Assembly (NCBI GenBank): GCA_036365515.1
Contig: CM070873.1
Coordinates: 171,183,104 to 171,247,103, forward strand
DNA length: 64,000 nt
Source of the DNA: Torymus aiolomorphi
Lineage: Eukaryota > Arthropoda > Insecta > Hymenoptera > Torymidae
Direction: 5' to 3'
Below are positions 24,445-36,331 of this stretch, piece by piece. Numbering within the stretch: position 1 is the stretch's first letter; every line of letters starts with the position of its first letter. Under the pieces are notes generated by a model. It was not told where the DNA came from and made no database searches. It worked only from the letters and a program-made list of their open reading frames with translations. Position numbers and translations under genes: made by a program.

Positions 24445-25289
24445 AAAAATGTTTATATATATATATATATATTTATACCGGGTGTCCCATTTTAAAACCA
24501 CCAGGCAAATATCTCGAAAACTAAGGGAGATGGAAAAAAACTTTTAATACAAAGTTGTAGGGTTCAGAGGGGCCCAACTGATCGTGACCTTGGTTATGAC
24601 CTTGAGGTCAATGATCAAGTTCATTTGAAGGTCAAATCGATTTTTTCAAATGGGACCCACTTTTGACCTCGTAAATGGAAAGAGCGGAAAATTTTACGTT
24701 CAGATATGTCCTTGAGTCAAGGTCATGGTCATGGTCATGGTCATGCTTAAAATCAAAATCAATAAACGCATCAAAACATTCCCATAATTAGGTATACGAG
24801 ACAAATTGTTAAATACAAAAGTTGTAGGGTTCAGAGGGGCCCAACTGATCGTAACCTTGGTTATGACCTTGAGGTCAATGATCAAGGTCATTTGAAGGTC
24901 AAATCGATTTGTTCAAATGGGAACCCCACTTTTGACCTCGTAAATGGAAAGAGCGGAAAATTTTACGTTTAGATATGTCCTTGAGTCAAGACCATGGTCA
25001 TGGTCATGGTCATGTTTAAAATCAAAATCAATCAACGCATCCAAACATTCCCATAATTACGCATACGAGTGTTAAATACAGAAGTTGTAGTGTTTGGAGG
25101 GACCCAACTGATCGTGACCTTGACCATGAATTTGAGGTCAAGGATGATGTCGTTTGAAGGTTAAATCAATTTTGTTTAACGGCAACCCTCACTTTTGACC
25201 TCGTAAATAGAAAAACCGAAAAATTCTGATATGACCTTGGGTCAAGGTCATGGTCAAAGTTATGGTCAGTTTCCGTGCAGTTAAGAGCA

Positions 25290-25555
25290 AAGTCGGAGAT
25301 GACCCGGTCACCTAAGGCAAGGTCGGAGATTACCCGGTCACCTAAGGCAAGGTCGGAGATTACCCGGCCAGTTAAGGCAAGGTCGGAGATGACCCGGCCA
25401 GTTAAGGCAAGGTCGGAGATGACCCGGCCAGTTAAGGCAAGGTCGGAGATGACCCGGCCAGTTAAGGCAAGGTCGGAGATGATCCGGTCAGTTAAGGCAA
25501 GGTCGGAGATGACCCGGCCAGTTAAGGCAAGGTCGGGGATGATCAAGCCAGCTAA
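25290..25555 (+). repeat. 30-bp minisatellite inside mariner copy 1
   Basis: About nine units of GGTCGGAGATGACCCGGCCA followed by GTTAAGGCAA. Since 30 is a multiple of three, both strands show open frames with a 10-residue repeat; these are not credible genes. Copy 2 has about eight units (41684-41930). Confidence 0.9.
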
Positions 25556-25621
25556 AAATTCATTGGAAAATTCCACGTTCATGTGTATTTAGTCATAGGA
25601 TCCAAGTATTTCGGTCACCAT

Positions 25622-26689
25622 TTACTGAAGAAGATGCTCAAAAGTTGCACCATTTACTTGTTGACAACATTCTATTCTCCTTTTAAAGTTTCTAACAGTA
25701 TTTAATAATACTTGACGTGGAATACTTAAGCAGATTTGTGTAATCCTTTGAATCATGTCATCTCTTGTAGTTGGCCTGTTGCGGTAGACTGTATTTTTTA
25801 GGAAGCCCCATAAATAAAAATCTGGAGATGTCAGATCTGGAGATCTTGGTGGCCATGCTACGGGACCTCCTCTACCAATCCATCGACCGTTAAACCTTTC
25901 ATTAAGAAAATCTCTGACAATTCTGGCATAATGTGGAGGAGCACCATCTTGTTGTAGCCACATTCTGGCCCTTGTATGGAGATCAACGTTTTCTAGAAAG
26001 AGTGGCAGCTCGTCTCTCAGCAACTGTAAATAAGTATGTTGAGTTACGTGACCTTCAAAATAATAAGGTCCAATCAGATATCCGTTAATAATACCACACC
26101 ATACCGTTACATTCCAGCGATGCTGATGATCAACTTCTCGCATCCAATGAGGATTAACAGGAAACCAGTAGTGGCAATTATGGCGATTCAACATACCAGT
26201 ACTCTGAAAAATAGCCTCGTCGCTAAAAAGAACATTGTTAAAGAAATTTTCATCATCAGTAATTTGTTATGTTGCCCATTGGCAAAATGTTATTCTCCGT
26301 CGATAGTCTTCCACAGTTAAAGCTTGATTTAGAGTAATGTGGTAAGGATGGTAACGCGCACATCGTAAATATCTACTGGCCGTAGATCTTGGAATACCCA
26401 TTGTTAACTCGATTTCGCGTAAACTGACATGAACATTTAAATGTACCATGGCTAGAACAGCAAGAAAGCGAGGATTATTTTCATAATCGTGTTCATTCAG
26501 TGTCCTCCTTCTTCGAACGAAGTTTCCTTGTCGACCGCGCAGTTCAATGTCACGTATTACCGTATGATCAGGATGTTGTCGTTGAGGGAACCGAGCACGA
26601 TACAATCTGCTTGCCTCTCGATAGTTTCGTCGACATTCTCCTAAAATAAGAAGAATGTCAACTATTTCATTAGCAGAATAGTCAGCCAT
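25622..26689 (-). pseudogene. Mariner-type transposase, copy 1, one nonsense codon
   Basis: 355 codons from ATG 26689, broken only by TAA at 26269-26267. The N-terminus has a helix-turn-helix region (ANEIVDILLILGECRRNYREASRLY; VSLREIELTMGIPRSTASRYL). The catalytic core has FSDEA (first Asp), QQDGAPPHY (second Asp) and SPDLTSPDFYLWG (third Asp). Between second and third Asp are 41 residues: the DD41D class, known in insects. It cuts the element at its ends and inserts it at TA. The stop lies upstream of the catalytic core, so no active product is expected. Confidence 0.9.
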
Positions 26690-28074
26690 TCTTTTTTAGT
26701 TGTAAATGCAATTATTTATCAAAACACACCACAAAAGAAATAATATGTTATTATACTATACAATATTTTAAAACGAAAAAGTATAATTTTCTGTGCCAAT
26801 ATAAGTGTGCTCAATTTGAAAACAATTTGATGTAAACAGTAATAATTATTGACTATTACCGATCAATGCTGAATACTACCGGTCACTATTGGATACAGGC
26901 GGTCAACACTTATTAACTTCTGTTATTATTTGATATAAGTGGTTAACCCTGGTAAATATTGATAATAGTAAAAATAGTAAAATTTTCCGCTCTTTCCATT
27001 TACGAGGTCAAAAATAGGGGTTCCCATTTGAAAAAAACGATTTGACCTTCAAATGACCTTGATCATTGACCTCAAGGTCATAACCAAGGTCACGATCAGT
27101 TGGGCCGCTCCAAACCCTACAACTTCTGTATTTAACACTCGTATGCGTAATTATGGGAATGTTTGGATGCGTTGATTGATTTTGATTTTAAACATGACCA
27201 TGACCATGGCCTTGACTCAAGGACATATCTGAACGTAAAATTTTCCGCTCTTTCCATTCACGAGGTCAAAAATGGGGGTTCCCATTTGAAAAAATCGATT
27301 TGACCTTCAAATGACCTTGATCATTGACCACAAGGTCATAACCAAGGTTACGATCAGTTGGGCCCCTCTGAACCCTACAACTTTTGTATTTAACAATTTG
27401 TCTCGTATGCCTAATTATGGGAATGTTTTGATGCGTTGATTGATTTTGATTTTAAACACGACCATGACCTTGACTCAAGGACATATCTGAACTTAAAATT
27501 TTCCGCTCTTTCCATTTACGAGGTCAAAAGTGGGGGTTCCCATTTGAAAAAATCGATTTGACCTTCAAATAACCTTGATCATTGACCTCAAGGTCATAAC
27601 CAAGGTCACGATCAGTTGGGCCCCTCTGAACCCTACAACTTTTGTATTAAAAGTGTTTTTCCATCTCCCTTAGTTTTCGAGATATTTGCCTGGTGGTTTT
27701 AAAATGGGACGCCCGGTATATATATATATATATATATATATTCATAAATATTAATTAAATTTGGATTTTTACGATTCTGTATTATTACTATTGAATTTCA
27801 ACACTAAAATCAAATATATTATCACATAAGATATTACGCACTTATTTTATGACTGGAGGCGACGATAGCAGCGAACAGCATCGAGATCTCCAGAATAAGC
27901 GAGGCTGTCATACACATACCAACCACCATTGCACATAGGTGGTTTCTAACCTAACTTTATCCCTCTCGTATCCTACGAATCCTGCTAATGTTACATTCTT
28001 TAAATTGTAGCTTAAAGTATGTTTAAAAGTTTTTATTTCTTTAATCTTTATAACATTTTGTAAATTATTTCTAG

Positions 28075-28241
28075 GAAATTGTTGCTGCATTACAATCTCA
28101 ATGTAACATTATTCCAATCATTGACAATTTCCAATGGCCAGAACCTGAAGAACTTCCGGAAGATATGAGAGCAGTTTGTCATTTTAACGGCGTCCGATGG
28201 ATTCATGATTATCAAGATGCATGTGTAGATAAACTAGAAAG
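28075..28241 (+). CDS. Sarm: Sarm (SARM1 orthologue) exon, C-terminal half of the TIR domain
   Basis: A 167-base exon bounded by TATTTCTAG before 28075 and a donor GTATAC at 28242. Translation gives [19 protein letters not shown], then [15 protein letters not shown] and [20 protein letters not shown]. This matches the SARM1/Ect4/TIR-1 TIR domain from the KEIV helix through the WPEP...LPEDM loop to the last helix. SARM1 TIR is an NAD hydrolase that drives axon degeneration; its catalytic Glu is in an upstream exon not seen here. The exon ends in phase 2. No frame break is present, so it is under constraint or recently copied. The upstream exon was not found; it may lie beyond the repeats or outside the window. 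A Helitron-captured fragment is possible but less likely. Confidence 0.85.
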
Positions 28242-31150
28242 GTATACTTTCACTAAATAAATAAGTATAGACACACATATAAAAGTTATTAATCTTTAAT
28301 AATTATTTTAGCGATACTCTCCTCTGGTCGCTATGAAAATTCTTTATTATTGCAACATGTTATCGTAACATAATTACCGATATCTTCTTTTCTTATACTT
28401 TAAATTATCTAAAGCTCTGCATTGCAGCGCTAATGAACAGTTTGGATGCAATGGGACTACCCTTACTAAATCGTGCAGTAATGGGTATCTACAGTTTTGG
28501 GTTGGTTCTAATCCACAAGACCTATAGTGGGACAACCGCGTGAAAAATGCGAATTTCAAGAAACTCAGCATTGAGCTGCAATTCGTAAACATATTTCTAG
28601 TTGGAGAAATGAAAATCGCGAATCCACAGTCCAAGACATTAGGCCATTGAGCTACCGTAGCTCTTGATTTCTAACTAGGAAAAGGTCAGGCCTCCGGATC
28701 ACGTATTCGGCTCCAAATTTGTGATATGTATTTGAATGTTAGTGATTCTGCCTTTACTTGGCCATTCCATTTCCCAGCTTCTGGGGCCTATATATATTTG
28801 AAAAAAAAATCTCCCATATGTTTTTCTGGTGTATAACAACTCTAAATACAATCGGCAACAGTCATAAACGTGTACGCTTGCTTTAATTTAAGACGAATTG
28901 ATAAAATAGACCCAAAATATCAGTTTCATAACATGTCCCAAACCCAAATTAGGTCATGAAACCGCACTATACATAAAAGTAAGGTTTATTAAAAGTATTT
29001 CCGCATGTAAATCATAAAATATTGAGCTAACACAATACAGTTCTTATAGCTTTACAATTGAAGAATGCTATTAATAATTATAACGAGAAGCTTACTTTTT
29101 GTCCCTTGATTTTTGACAAAATGTTGAGTGCTACACTATCTATGTTAGAAAGTGCTCTAGTTGCAAATGCAAGTTGATGTTTCATTCCGAAATTGAAAAA
29201 AAAGCACAACATATCAGTTCCGTAAAAATACTTAACTACTATTATAATGCTGTATATCAAAAAGTAATACATTTTTTTCAAGACTATTGCAAGTATTTTG
29301 AAACCTATATGCAGGAAAAATTTTGATATTACTTGGTTAAGATGAACAAGCCAATAACTGCTAAAATGTCAGTTCCGTAACCGTTTGTAACGGGTCAGTG
29401 CCGTAACAATAAAGTTAATTTATACATTACAATACATTATGAATTTTCGTACAAGTAAGGAATTCTGGTTTCGTTTTACAAAGTTCATTAGTATGTTATA
29501 ATAGTATGAAGAAACATACTCGCACTTAGAATAAAGTAATTTAATCATTAAACTTTAAAAAAAAAAACTTAAACTTTTTAATGCCTGTTTTGGCGGTATC
29601 ACTCATGTAGAAATATGAAGAAAGCTGCAATATTAGACCCTAACGCTAAGAAAGCTCAAGTTCTCGATATTTTTAGCTTTCTTTAAAAAAAAAAACTTAA
29701 AGGTGGCCTTTTCTTGAAAAAGTAACCATTTAAATTTGGAAAGTATCTAATATTATTTCAAAAGAAGAAGAAAAAACGACGATACGAGCTTGCATTAGCT
29801 TTTTAAGAATTAAAAGATATTAACTCATTATGAATTTACCAAACTTTAAAGTTGAGCAAGTAAATGCGTCAAAAAATTCATAGAGTGAAACAGCGAGTTT
29901 CAGGGGTGCAACAGTTCGTTTTCGTTTCTTAGCTTTCATAAATTTCATAAATTTAGAAGGAATAAATATTTTTTCAATTGTATCAAAAGCAAATGCAAGC
30001 TTGTATTCTCTATATTTATTTTATTTTTTTGGAACAATATTTGAGACTTTACAAATTGAAATGGTTACCGTTTCAAGAAGAGACCTCGTTCAAATCTTTC
30101 TTTAAAATAAAGTTCAAAATGTCCAGAACTTGAATTTTTTAGCGTTAGGATGAGGTTTTCTTTATATTTCTATGTCCAAAAATATATCCCAAAGTTTCAG
30201 TCGAATTTATAATTCGAAGTCTTGGCTACCTTCAAGTAAGTAGTAAATTTTGTTCCTAAAATTCCTCCGAACATTAAGAACATTATAAATCTTGTATCTA
30301 GACTGATTTGGGTGGTACATTCATCAACCAAGGCTAAAAATAAGATTGAGTCAATTAATACTCCATCTTCCCGCTTCGTGCCACCCAAACCTCTAAAAAA
30401 CCGTATTATTTCGCTTTTTTATTTCAAAGATTAGTGCAAAAAATCTGAAAAAAAAATTCATAGTAATAGTTTAGTAAATGACAAATTACATTCATTTATT
30501 TGGAAAATTTCCAGTCATATTTAAGGTTAAAAAAATTTCTCAAAATTTCATATGGACGTATGAGGCGTTTCACATCAACTGCCCGAGCGCGGTACGCGAG
30601 CCCCAAATCATGCTATTTCCAATTCATGTTCATGATACTAGAATGTACCTAAAAAAATTATTTGATAAGCGTTTTTAACGTATTTTTTCCTGAGCTTTCC
30701 ATGATGTAAGCAGTTTTTTTCGAAATACTCCATTTTCACCTTCAAAAAGTATAAAACATCTTATATCTGAAAAAGTACATTTTTAATATTTTTTTACCAT
30801 TTAGATCGAAAGTTGAGCATATTTTACATAGGAAATGATGTTTTCCAAAATTTTCTCAAGATGTTTCCTTCGAGAAATGGAATACGAAATAGTAGACGCA
30901 ACGCCTCTCCTGCGGGCGGTACAGCGTGATTTATTTTTCATTCGATAGGTGACTTTCATATCGGAATTTTCGACCTGTATGTGAATCGTTACGTCGAAAG
31001 TATATAATTGCAATGACTTCATCTTATTCCTCTTCGAAATTTTTTCGAATTTCTATTAATACAATCAAACTTGGATTTCATAGTGACTTTCGTGTATTTG
31101 ATGATTTAATCATCGGTGACTCTTTGTTTTATTATTTCTTTTATTTATCG
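28242..31150 (+). other. AT-rich presumed intron, no gene seen
   Basis: About 2.9 kb, probably intronic to Sarm. Short open frames here have no recognisable motif. The phrase TCAGTTCCGTAA or TCAGTGCCGTAA recurs near 29210-29400. A stretch near 28600-28665 read on the minus strand (GGTAGCTCAATGGCC...) loosely resembles a tRNA-derived SINE head. Confidence 0.4.
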
Positions 31151-31154
31151 TAGC

Positions 31155-31690
31155 AACTACAATGGATTCCATTTGGAAATTAAAATGCATAAATCATTTA
31201 AATAAAAATAATCACCCTTCATCTGAAGTAACAGATTTGTTCGACTTTCCAACACTTTTAAGAAGAGTGCATATCTCTTAGTACCAGAAAAAGCAAAAAT
31301 TTGTTCTAACGGTCAACGTCAAGCTCGCGAAGCAAAAAATTTAGTAGCTAAAAGTGGAATTTTTTCAATACCTGTTAATAAAAGTGACATACTACTTCCA
31401 GCTGAAACTATAAATTCAGTAAAAACTTTTTATCAAAGAGATGATATAAGCCGAATTATGCGAGGTTTAAAAAATTATCTGTTAAGCAAAGCAATGGTGA
31501 AAGAGAACATGTTTAAAAAAGGTTACTGTTTGGTAATTTAAATGAACTGTATTGTTTATATAAAAAAGAAAATGAAGCAAAAAAGTGTTTCACTTTTTCT
31601 AGTAAATATTCAGAGTTAAATAATATTCATTTAAAGTTTCACTACAAACTACAAAGCGGTATGTATGGTCAGCTTTCAGTATTTTTATTT
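31155..31690 (+). pseudogene. Degenerate fragment of an uncharacterised insect repeat-family protein
   Basis: In two frames the strand reads DSIWKLKCINHLNK, then PEKAKICSNGQRQAREAKNL, FYQRDDISRIMRGLKNYL and LYCLYKKENEAKKCFTFSSKYSEL. The pattern FYxRDDxSR followed by a K/N-rich segment and a ...LYxLFK... block recalls an uncharacterised protein family common in insect repeats. I do not know its function. Several frame changes and a stop are present. The assignment is from memory of the pattern and is weak. Confidence 0.3.
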
Positions 31691-32272
31691 GCGACCAAAT
31701 TTATTCGTTATTTTTTATACCGTGAATGTTTTTTTATAAATATTAGGAAAATATGGAAGTTGTTAATAAAACAATATTAAACAATATGAATTAAATTCAC
31801 GAAGTTTTGACGATAATTAGTATATTTTGCAACTGCGCGAGAAAAATTTACACATAACCTCATAAACACAAAAGCATACTAGCATCTTTGTCGCAAACGC
31901 AAAAACATGATAATTTTTTTATCAAACTCAGTACTGCTACTTTTCATACGTAGCACCAAATATATCTTGCTTCATAGTACCTCTGTAACATTCTCTATCT
32001 ATTCTGAAAATCATATTTTAACTAAATATTGCTTTGATTTAAAATGTAAATACAGTATAAAGTTTTTAACCAAAGTAAATAACATAATTTTCAATGTAGA
32101 TTTTTAATGTATTACAGAAATGAGAATAATATTATTAATAAATAGCTAGTTTTACCGAGGTATTATCAAAAACGAAACATTTTTGTTAGGTATTTGTGTC
32201 TACGGATGAAATGGATTTTCTGCTATTATTTGATTATTTAATAGATTTAAAAATAGGAATCTTTTTTTGCAG

Positions 32273-32414
32273 ATTTTGTGAGCTTGTTCTTGACTATCTC
32301 CAAGGTATTAAAAATGACGAAAAAGTAAATACTGAGTATGTTTTTAGTCAGAAAATGGATAATAAGAGGCTTCTTGTTAGGAGGAGAAGTGAGAGAAAGA
32401 CAGAATCTAATTGA
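32273..32414 (+). CDS. Sarm: Candidate terminal Sarm exon
   Basis: A strong acceptor (CTTTTTTTGCAG) precedes 32273. Joined in phase to the exon at 28075-28241 the frame continues R-F, then CELVLDYLQGIKNDEK, and stays open for about 47 codons to TGA at 32412-32414. SARM1 orthologues also read RF right after the last TIR helix, and the tail is variable. The phase match and acceptor favour it; the lack of a conserved tail and the 4-kb gap are against it. It could be chance in AT-rich sequence. Confidence 0.3.
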
Positions 32415-33092
32415 AAAATATTAATTTCTGCTAATATCTACGAAATAAGTGCTGTAAATGTTCTTTCGATTCAGTGTGTGTGAAGTGCGACTGTCCGCAT
32501 ATAGGTGATTTTTGAGGATGCTCTTTCAGAATCTGGCATTTATTTTCCATAAATACTTCAAATATTATTTTACTTTTTAGATTTTTTTGGGAAACAAGCT
32601 GATGTTTTTAGGCTTCTTTTTAAAGTCGCTTATTTTGTTGTTAGTTTTTTTGAATCAACATATAATCACCAACAATGGCCATTTTTTTTACGGCGCTGTA
32701 ATAAAAAAGTTCTTGACACCTATCCGTGGCATAAATAGCATTATAGCACCCTGTGGTAGCGCCCAAGCGTAAGCGATAATGGACTAGTATATAATGCACT
32801 TCTATAATGAACTACATATGCCACGAATAGGCGTGACATAAGTGCGGATTTATGTCACGCAGTGCTATAAATATTTTAATTATATGTATTTATTGTCTCA
32901 TTTTCATTTCGAAAGTTACAAGAGTTTTATCAAATATTTTTTCAGATATTGTTTTATTGTCACTTTAAACTCATTAACAATAAGTATACTCTACAAATAA
33001 AAAAATCTTTTCTTACAATTGTCAAATTTCATATCTTTTAACCAATTCTTTAACCAGTATACACTCATGTTACTCACACAGAAAGTTCTTTT
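32415..33092 (+). other. AT-rich spacer, no gene seen
   Basis: No recognised gene. Contains a possible inverted pair around CACTTCTATAATG...GCGTGACATAAGTGC (32800-32860). Confidence 0.35.
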
Positions 33093-35040
33093 TTATAATA
33101 ATAAGTTTATTAAATTGAACATATTATATTTGTCTTCGCTATCATTATTGTCGTTGTTTTGTTCATTATAAGCGCCATTTAGAACTATTCTAAACATTGC
33201 TTCAGTTGGTTGGAAGGTTGATATATCGTAGCAACCATTAAGTTTCAAACAGTTTCTTATTTGCATCAACGCATTGATGGATTTGAGACTTAAACGATTT
33301 CTTGATTTCGTTTTTATTAGCCTCTCTATACTCCAGGCTCTCTCAGGTTCGGCGTTAGAGTGCGGTGTACAAAGTATACTAAAACTGAACTTTGCAAGAT
33401 TTTCAAATTTTTTTACTCCCTCCTTATTTCGGAGTGATAGCATAAGAAACCAAAATGCATCTATATTTATTTGCTCATCAAATTCAGCTATATTGTTAAT
33501 CATTTCATTCCACTCATTAATTATAACTTCTCTTATGAGTTTTCCAAATCCACCATGTAATGCTCGAGGAAATAAGTCTTTCAACTTTTCAATTATTGTT
33601 GGATTATTCAAATGGAAATCATTAGAAAGAGCGTTAGTTGGAATCAGACAACAAAGTATTCTATATTCATACGACAGTACTTGCAATCTTAGTTTTATTT
33701 GTGAAGCTAATGATTTCAGGTAATTTCTGCAATCACTCATAAATGTTGTCCACTCATCTACATTCAAGTGAATAACCGAATTTGTAGCTTCATCGCCGAT
33801 CTCAATTTCATATAATTCTTTAAAATTTTGCTCATCTTCAACATCAATATATTCTATATCAATAACATCCACATATTCCTCGTTCAAGTAGCATTTGAAA
33901 ATCTCAAACAATAGAGCTGAAATCAATAGAGACTTCATCGCCTTGAAGCCATCCATTTAAATTTTCTAGGCCAGACAAAATAAAGCTCAAAAATTGCAAA
34001 TAACACTTTGTAGTAGGACATACAAATTTCTCATGTAGTTCTCTTGCAGTCTCATTAGAAACTGCCAAGTCTGACAAGGCAGCTTGAATAAGATTCCACT
34101 GCTGTAACATTCTGTTTACACAAGGTCCCATCTTAAAATCTGTAGAACATCGCAATTTATATTAATTTGTTTTTGTGTCAACAAGTATTATCTTTTGGGA
34201 CTTTTAAAAAAATTATATACATCTCGGGGTAGGTCAATTATTTCTCGAGGTATCATTCTTATCGCGTAGGAATCACATAAATGAGCTACGTGGCATGGGC
34301 AAGAAATTGTGTGAATTCCAGGAAAGTCCCGCTTAAACTTTTGAGCAACGGAATTCAAATTTCCTATCATAACGCTGCATCCATCTGATCCAAAAGCTTG
34401 AAGAGTTTGCCGAGGAATGACTTCAAAATCATCAAAAGATTCTAAAATACGACGATATAATCCTTCAGCTGTAGCTTCGCTAACGTTATCATCGTCGTTA
34501 TAAATTGGTACAATGGCCCATAAAGCAGTCATATTTTTTTCTAATTTAGAATTCAAATAGCGAACTATTACACAGCCGTGATTTTTAGTGGAAACATCGG
34601 TTGATTCATCAAACAAGATTGAAAATGAACTCGTACATAAAATGTTCAAAAGCTCAGTTTTATGAGCTACTGCAATTGCATTTGAAGTTATTTTCTGCAT
34701 AGTATTTCGTCTTATTTTTATATCTTTAAGTGCATCTACATTTTGTGAAATATTTACTGTTAATGGTAAAAGTTCTTCAACCAATTGAAACGACAACTGC
34801 GTTTTGGCGAAAAACGCACATAGCATTATTTTTATTCTAGCTACTTCTTTTTTCAATGCTGCCTCATCTTGATAAACTGCGTTATCTGGACCTAATTGTT
34901 CCAATTGTCTAATATGTCTATTCGATGCGGCATGGTCATTAATTGTCCGAAGATGCGCGTTAAATACTTTATCGCAAATTATGCAACGTGCTTTATCACG
35001 TTGATCTGGATGAGCTCGTAACCAACATCTTCGATTCGGA
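33093..35040 (-). pseudogene. hAT-superfamily transposase remnant
   Basis: Read leftward in three frames. 35040-34188: a BED-like finger (RCIICDKVFNAHLRTINDH, then ASNRH), then SFSILFDESTD (first catalytic Asp region), GSDGCSVMIGNLNSVAQ and a CPCHVAHLC motif. 34155-33904: RCSTDFKMGPCVNRMLQQW, the segment after the insertion domain. 33956-33093: the C-terminal dimerisation domain (AFWFLMLSLRNKEGVKKFEN, LCTPHSNAEPERAWS, KTKSRNRLSLKSINALMQIR). Frame changes occur near 34160 and 33950. Such proteins bind and cut 8-bp-target transposons. Terminal repeats were not found. A domesticated gene is unlikely because of the shifts. Confidence 0.8.
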
Positions 35041-35440
35041 TCTAATTGCTAAATATATTTATATTTTTGTTGAAATGGTACATATCTTCTATTACGTAAT
35101 TGGATTGGTCGCATAACACGATTTCTGTCTTTCTGTCCATTGCGGACTTCGTGATTAACATTAACAATATTTTCGCCTGGATCAATTTCCATACTAAAAT
35201 TTTAAAATTACGTTTTTGAAAATATCATAATATAATATTTAATAAATGAATCACAATGAAGTTTTACTGAATAGTGGCGCATTATTTTCGACGTGACAGG
35301 ACTAAAAGTATTTTATTTATTTGAATTTATTTACTTCAGTCTTTTTATTGAATGAAAATAGGTTTAGTTCTCATAATGTTGGATACAAATAGCGTGGTAG
35401 AAATCTTAACCATAAGTTACTAGGTATTTTGAGTTAACTT

Positions 35441-35450
<10 letters not shown>
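35041..35450. other. Spacer upstream of the hAT remnant, no gene seen
   Basis: AT-rich. May contain the 5' end of the hAT element; no 8-bp duplication was recognised. Confidence 0.35.

Positions 35451-35512
<62 letters not shown>
35451..35512 (+). repeat. (AAT)n microsatellite
   Basis: About 20 near-perfect AAT trinucleotides. Confidence 0.95.
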
Positions 35513-35626
35513 GTAATAACTTAAACAAAAACATATTTTTCTAGGATATGCAAAGCTTATACAAGGAAGATTGGTTTTTATTAGCTCATTAATGTGTCAA
35601 ACGAGAAATTTGTGTATAATTATATA

Positions 35627-35706
35627 TGATAATTATTACTGCACTGCCCATAAATAATAATTTTAGTGTTATTCTTCATAGCACTGACTATCTCTTATTC
35701 CTTGAT
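35627..35706 (+). repeat. Left part of a tandem-repeat unit split by the Polinton
   Basis: The stretch from ATATATGATAATTATTACTG to GACTATCTCTTATTCCTTGAT matches units of the array at 58860 and 62395. The missing continuation (CTTGATAGGCGATTCTTTTG) resumes right after the Polinton at 51671. This is direct evidence that the Polinton inserted into this repeat. Confidence 0.85.
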
Positions 35707-35779
35707 AGTAGGTAAACAGTGATGATTCTGGGGCACTTCCTGGAATTCCAGGTGCCCCATAACCACCACTGAGTTTTGT

Positions 35780-35990
35780 GGAGAGGGAGGTCTAGAATTG
35801 CACGAGGTGCGTTAACCCAAGTGTCCCAGAACCCCTGCTGGGTTTTGGGGAGGGGGAGGTCTAGAATTGCACGAGGTGCGTTAACCCAAGTGCCCCAGAA
35901 CCCCTGCTGGGTTTTGGGGAGAGGGAGGTCTAGAATTGCACGAGGTGCGTTAACCCAAGTGATCCAGCACCCCCACAGGGTTTCTAGAGT
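35780..35990 (+). repeat. 69-bp tandem repeat in the left TIR
   Basis: Three units containing GGTCTAGAATTGCACGAGGT and GCGTTAACCCAAGTG. The right TIR has four. A GCGGCCTGCGGTTG-type short repeat follows at 36055-36135. The unit length is divisible by three, which makes spurious repeated open frames. Confidence 0.9.
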
Positions 35991-36234
35991 TGTAGGAGGT
36001 TAGATAACCCATCGAGCATCCTGCGGCCAGCTGTGGCGCTGCGAGCGGTCAGCGGTTGGCGGCCTGCGGTTGGTGGCCTGCGGTTGGCGGCCTGCGGTTG
36101 GCGGTCTCCGGTTGGCGGCCTGCGGTTGACGGCCAGCTGTGGCGCTGCGAGCGGTCAGCTGTCAGCGGCATGGAGGCCGCCATCTTGAAAAAGTACCGTG
36201 CACGTCTGAACTCGTTTGATCAACAAATTAATTT

Positions 36235-36325
36235 GTAAGAGAGGAGAGATGTAGGCCCCAACCATCGCCCACATCTGTGAGGTACTCCACTTAATTAATA
36301 CCCCTCCAAGGTCAACCTCTCTTAC
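36235..36325 (-). ncRNA. Three-stem structured RNA element, left copy
   Basis: On the minus strand an outer 10-bp stem (GTAAGAGAGG/CCTCTCTTAC) encloses a hairpin ending in TACCTC, then the linker ACAG, then a 9-bp stem GATGTGGGC/GCCTACATC with loop GATGGTTGGG. One pair is G-U only in the minus sense and A-C in the plus sense, favouring minus-strand RNA. It lies just after the stop of the minus-strand gene at 36332. A related element lies at 46953-47032. Function unknown; a 3'-end or stability signal is one guess. Confidence 0.6.
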
Positions 36326-36331
36326 ATGTAT

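Larger units (their letters stand above)
24476..27718. mobile_element. Mariner-type element, copy 1 (DD41D spacing)
   Basis: Ends are inverted: TACCGGGTGTCCCATTTTAA at the left, with the right end its near-perfect reverse complement, each flanked by TA, inside a TA repeat. The inverted arms are very long (about 550 bases or more) and built from subrepeats of roughly 270 bases rich in AGGTCA. Between them are a 30-bp minisatellite and a minus-strand transposase. A second copy at 40866-44100 matches over its whole length. TA target and transposase place it in Tc1/mariner. Confidence 0.9.

Noticed and set aside
25290..25555. CRISPR-like array (regular 30-bp units)
   Set aside because: Units are directly adjacent with no unique spacers, in an insect transposon.
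25166..25592. Repeated 10-residue proteins on both strands (for example SDLALTGRVI)
   Set aside because: Produced by a 30-bp minisatellite whose unit is a multiple of three; present only inside the mariner.
28400..28670. tRNA-derived SINE on the minus strand
   Set aside because: An A-box-like phrase is present but the B box does not match and no tail or target duplication was found.
34188..35040. Domesticated hAT-derived host gene
   Set aside because: Frames are broken at two points and there are no splice sites that would restore them convincingly.
35776..36003. Repeated protein (SRIARGALTQV) in the Polinton TIR
   Set aside because: Comes from 69-bp tandem repeats, with no ATG context or conserved motif; noncoding repeat is the simpler reading.
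36235..36325. Hammerhead, twister or HDV-like ribozyme
   Set aside because: The conserved bases of those classes (for example CUGAUGA and GAAA) are absent; kept only as an unknown structured element.
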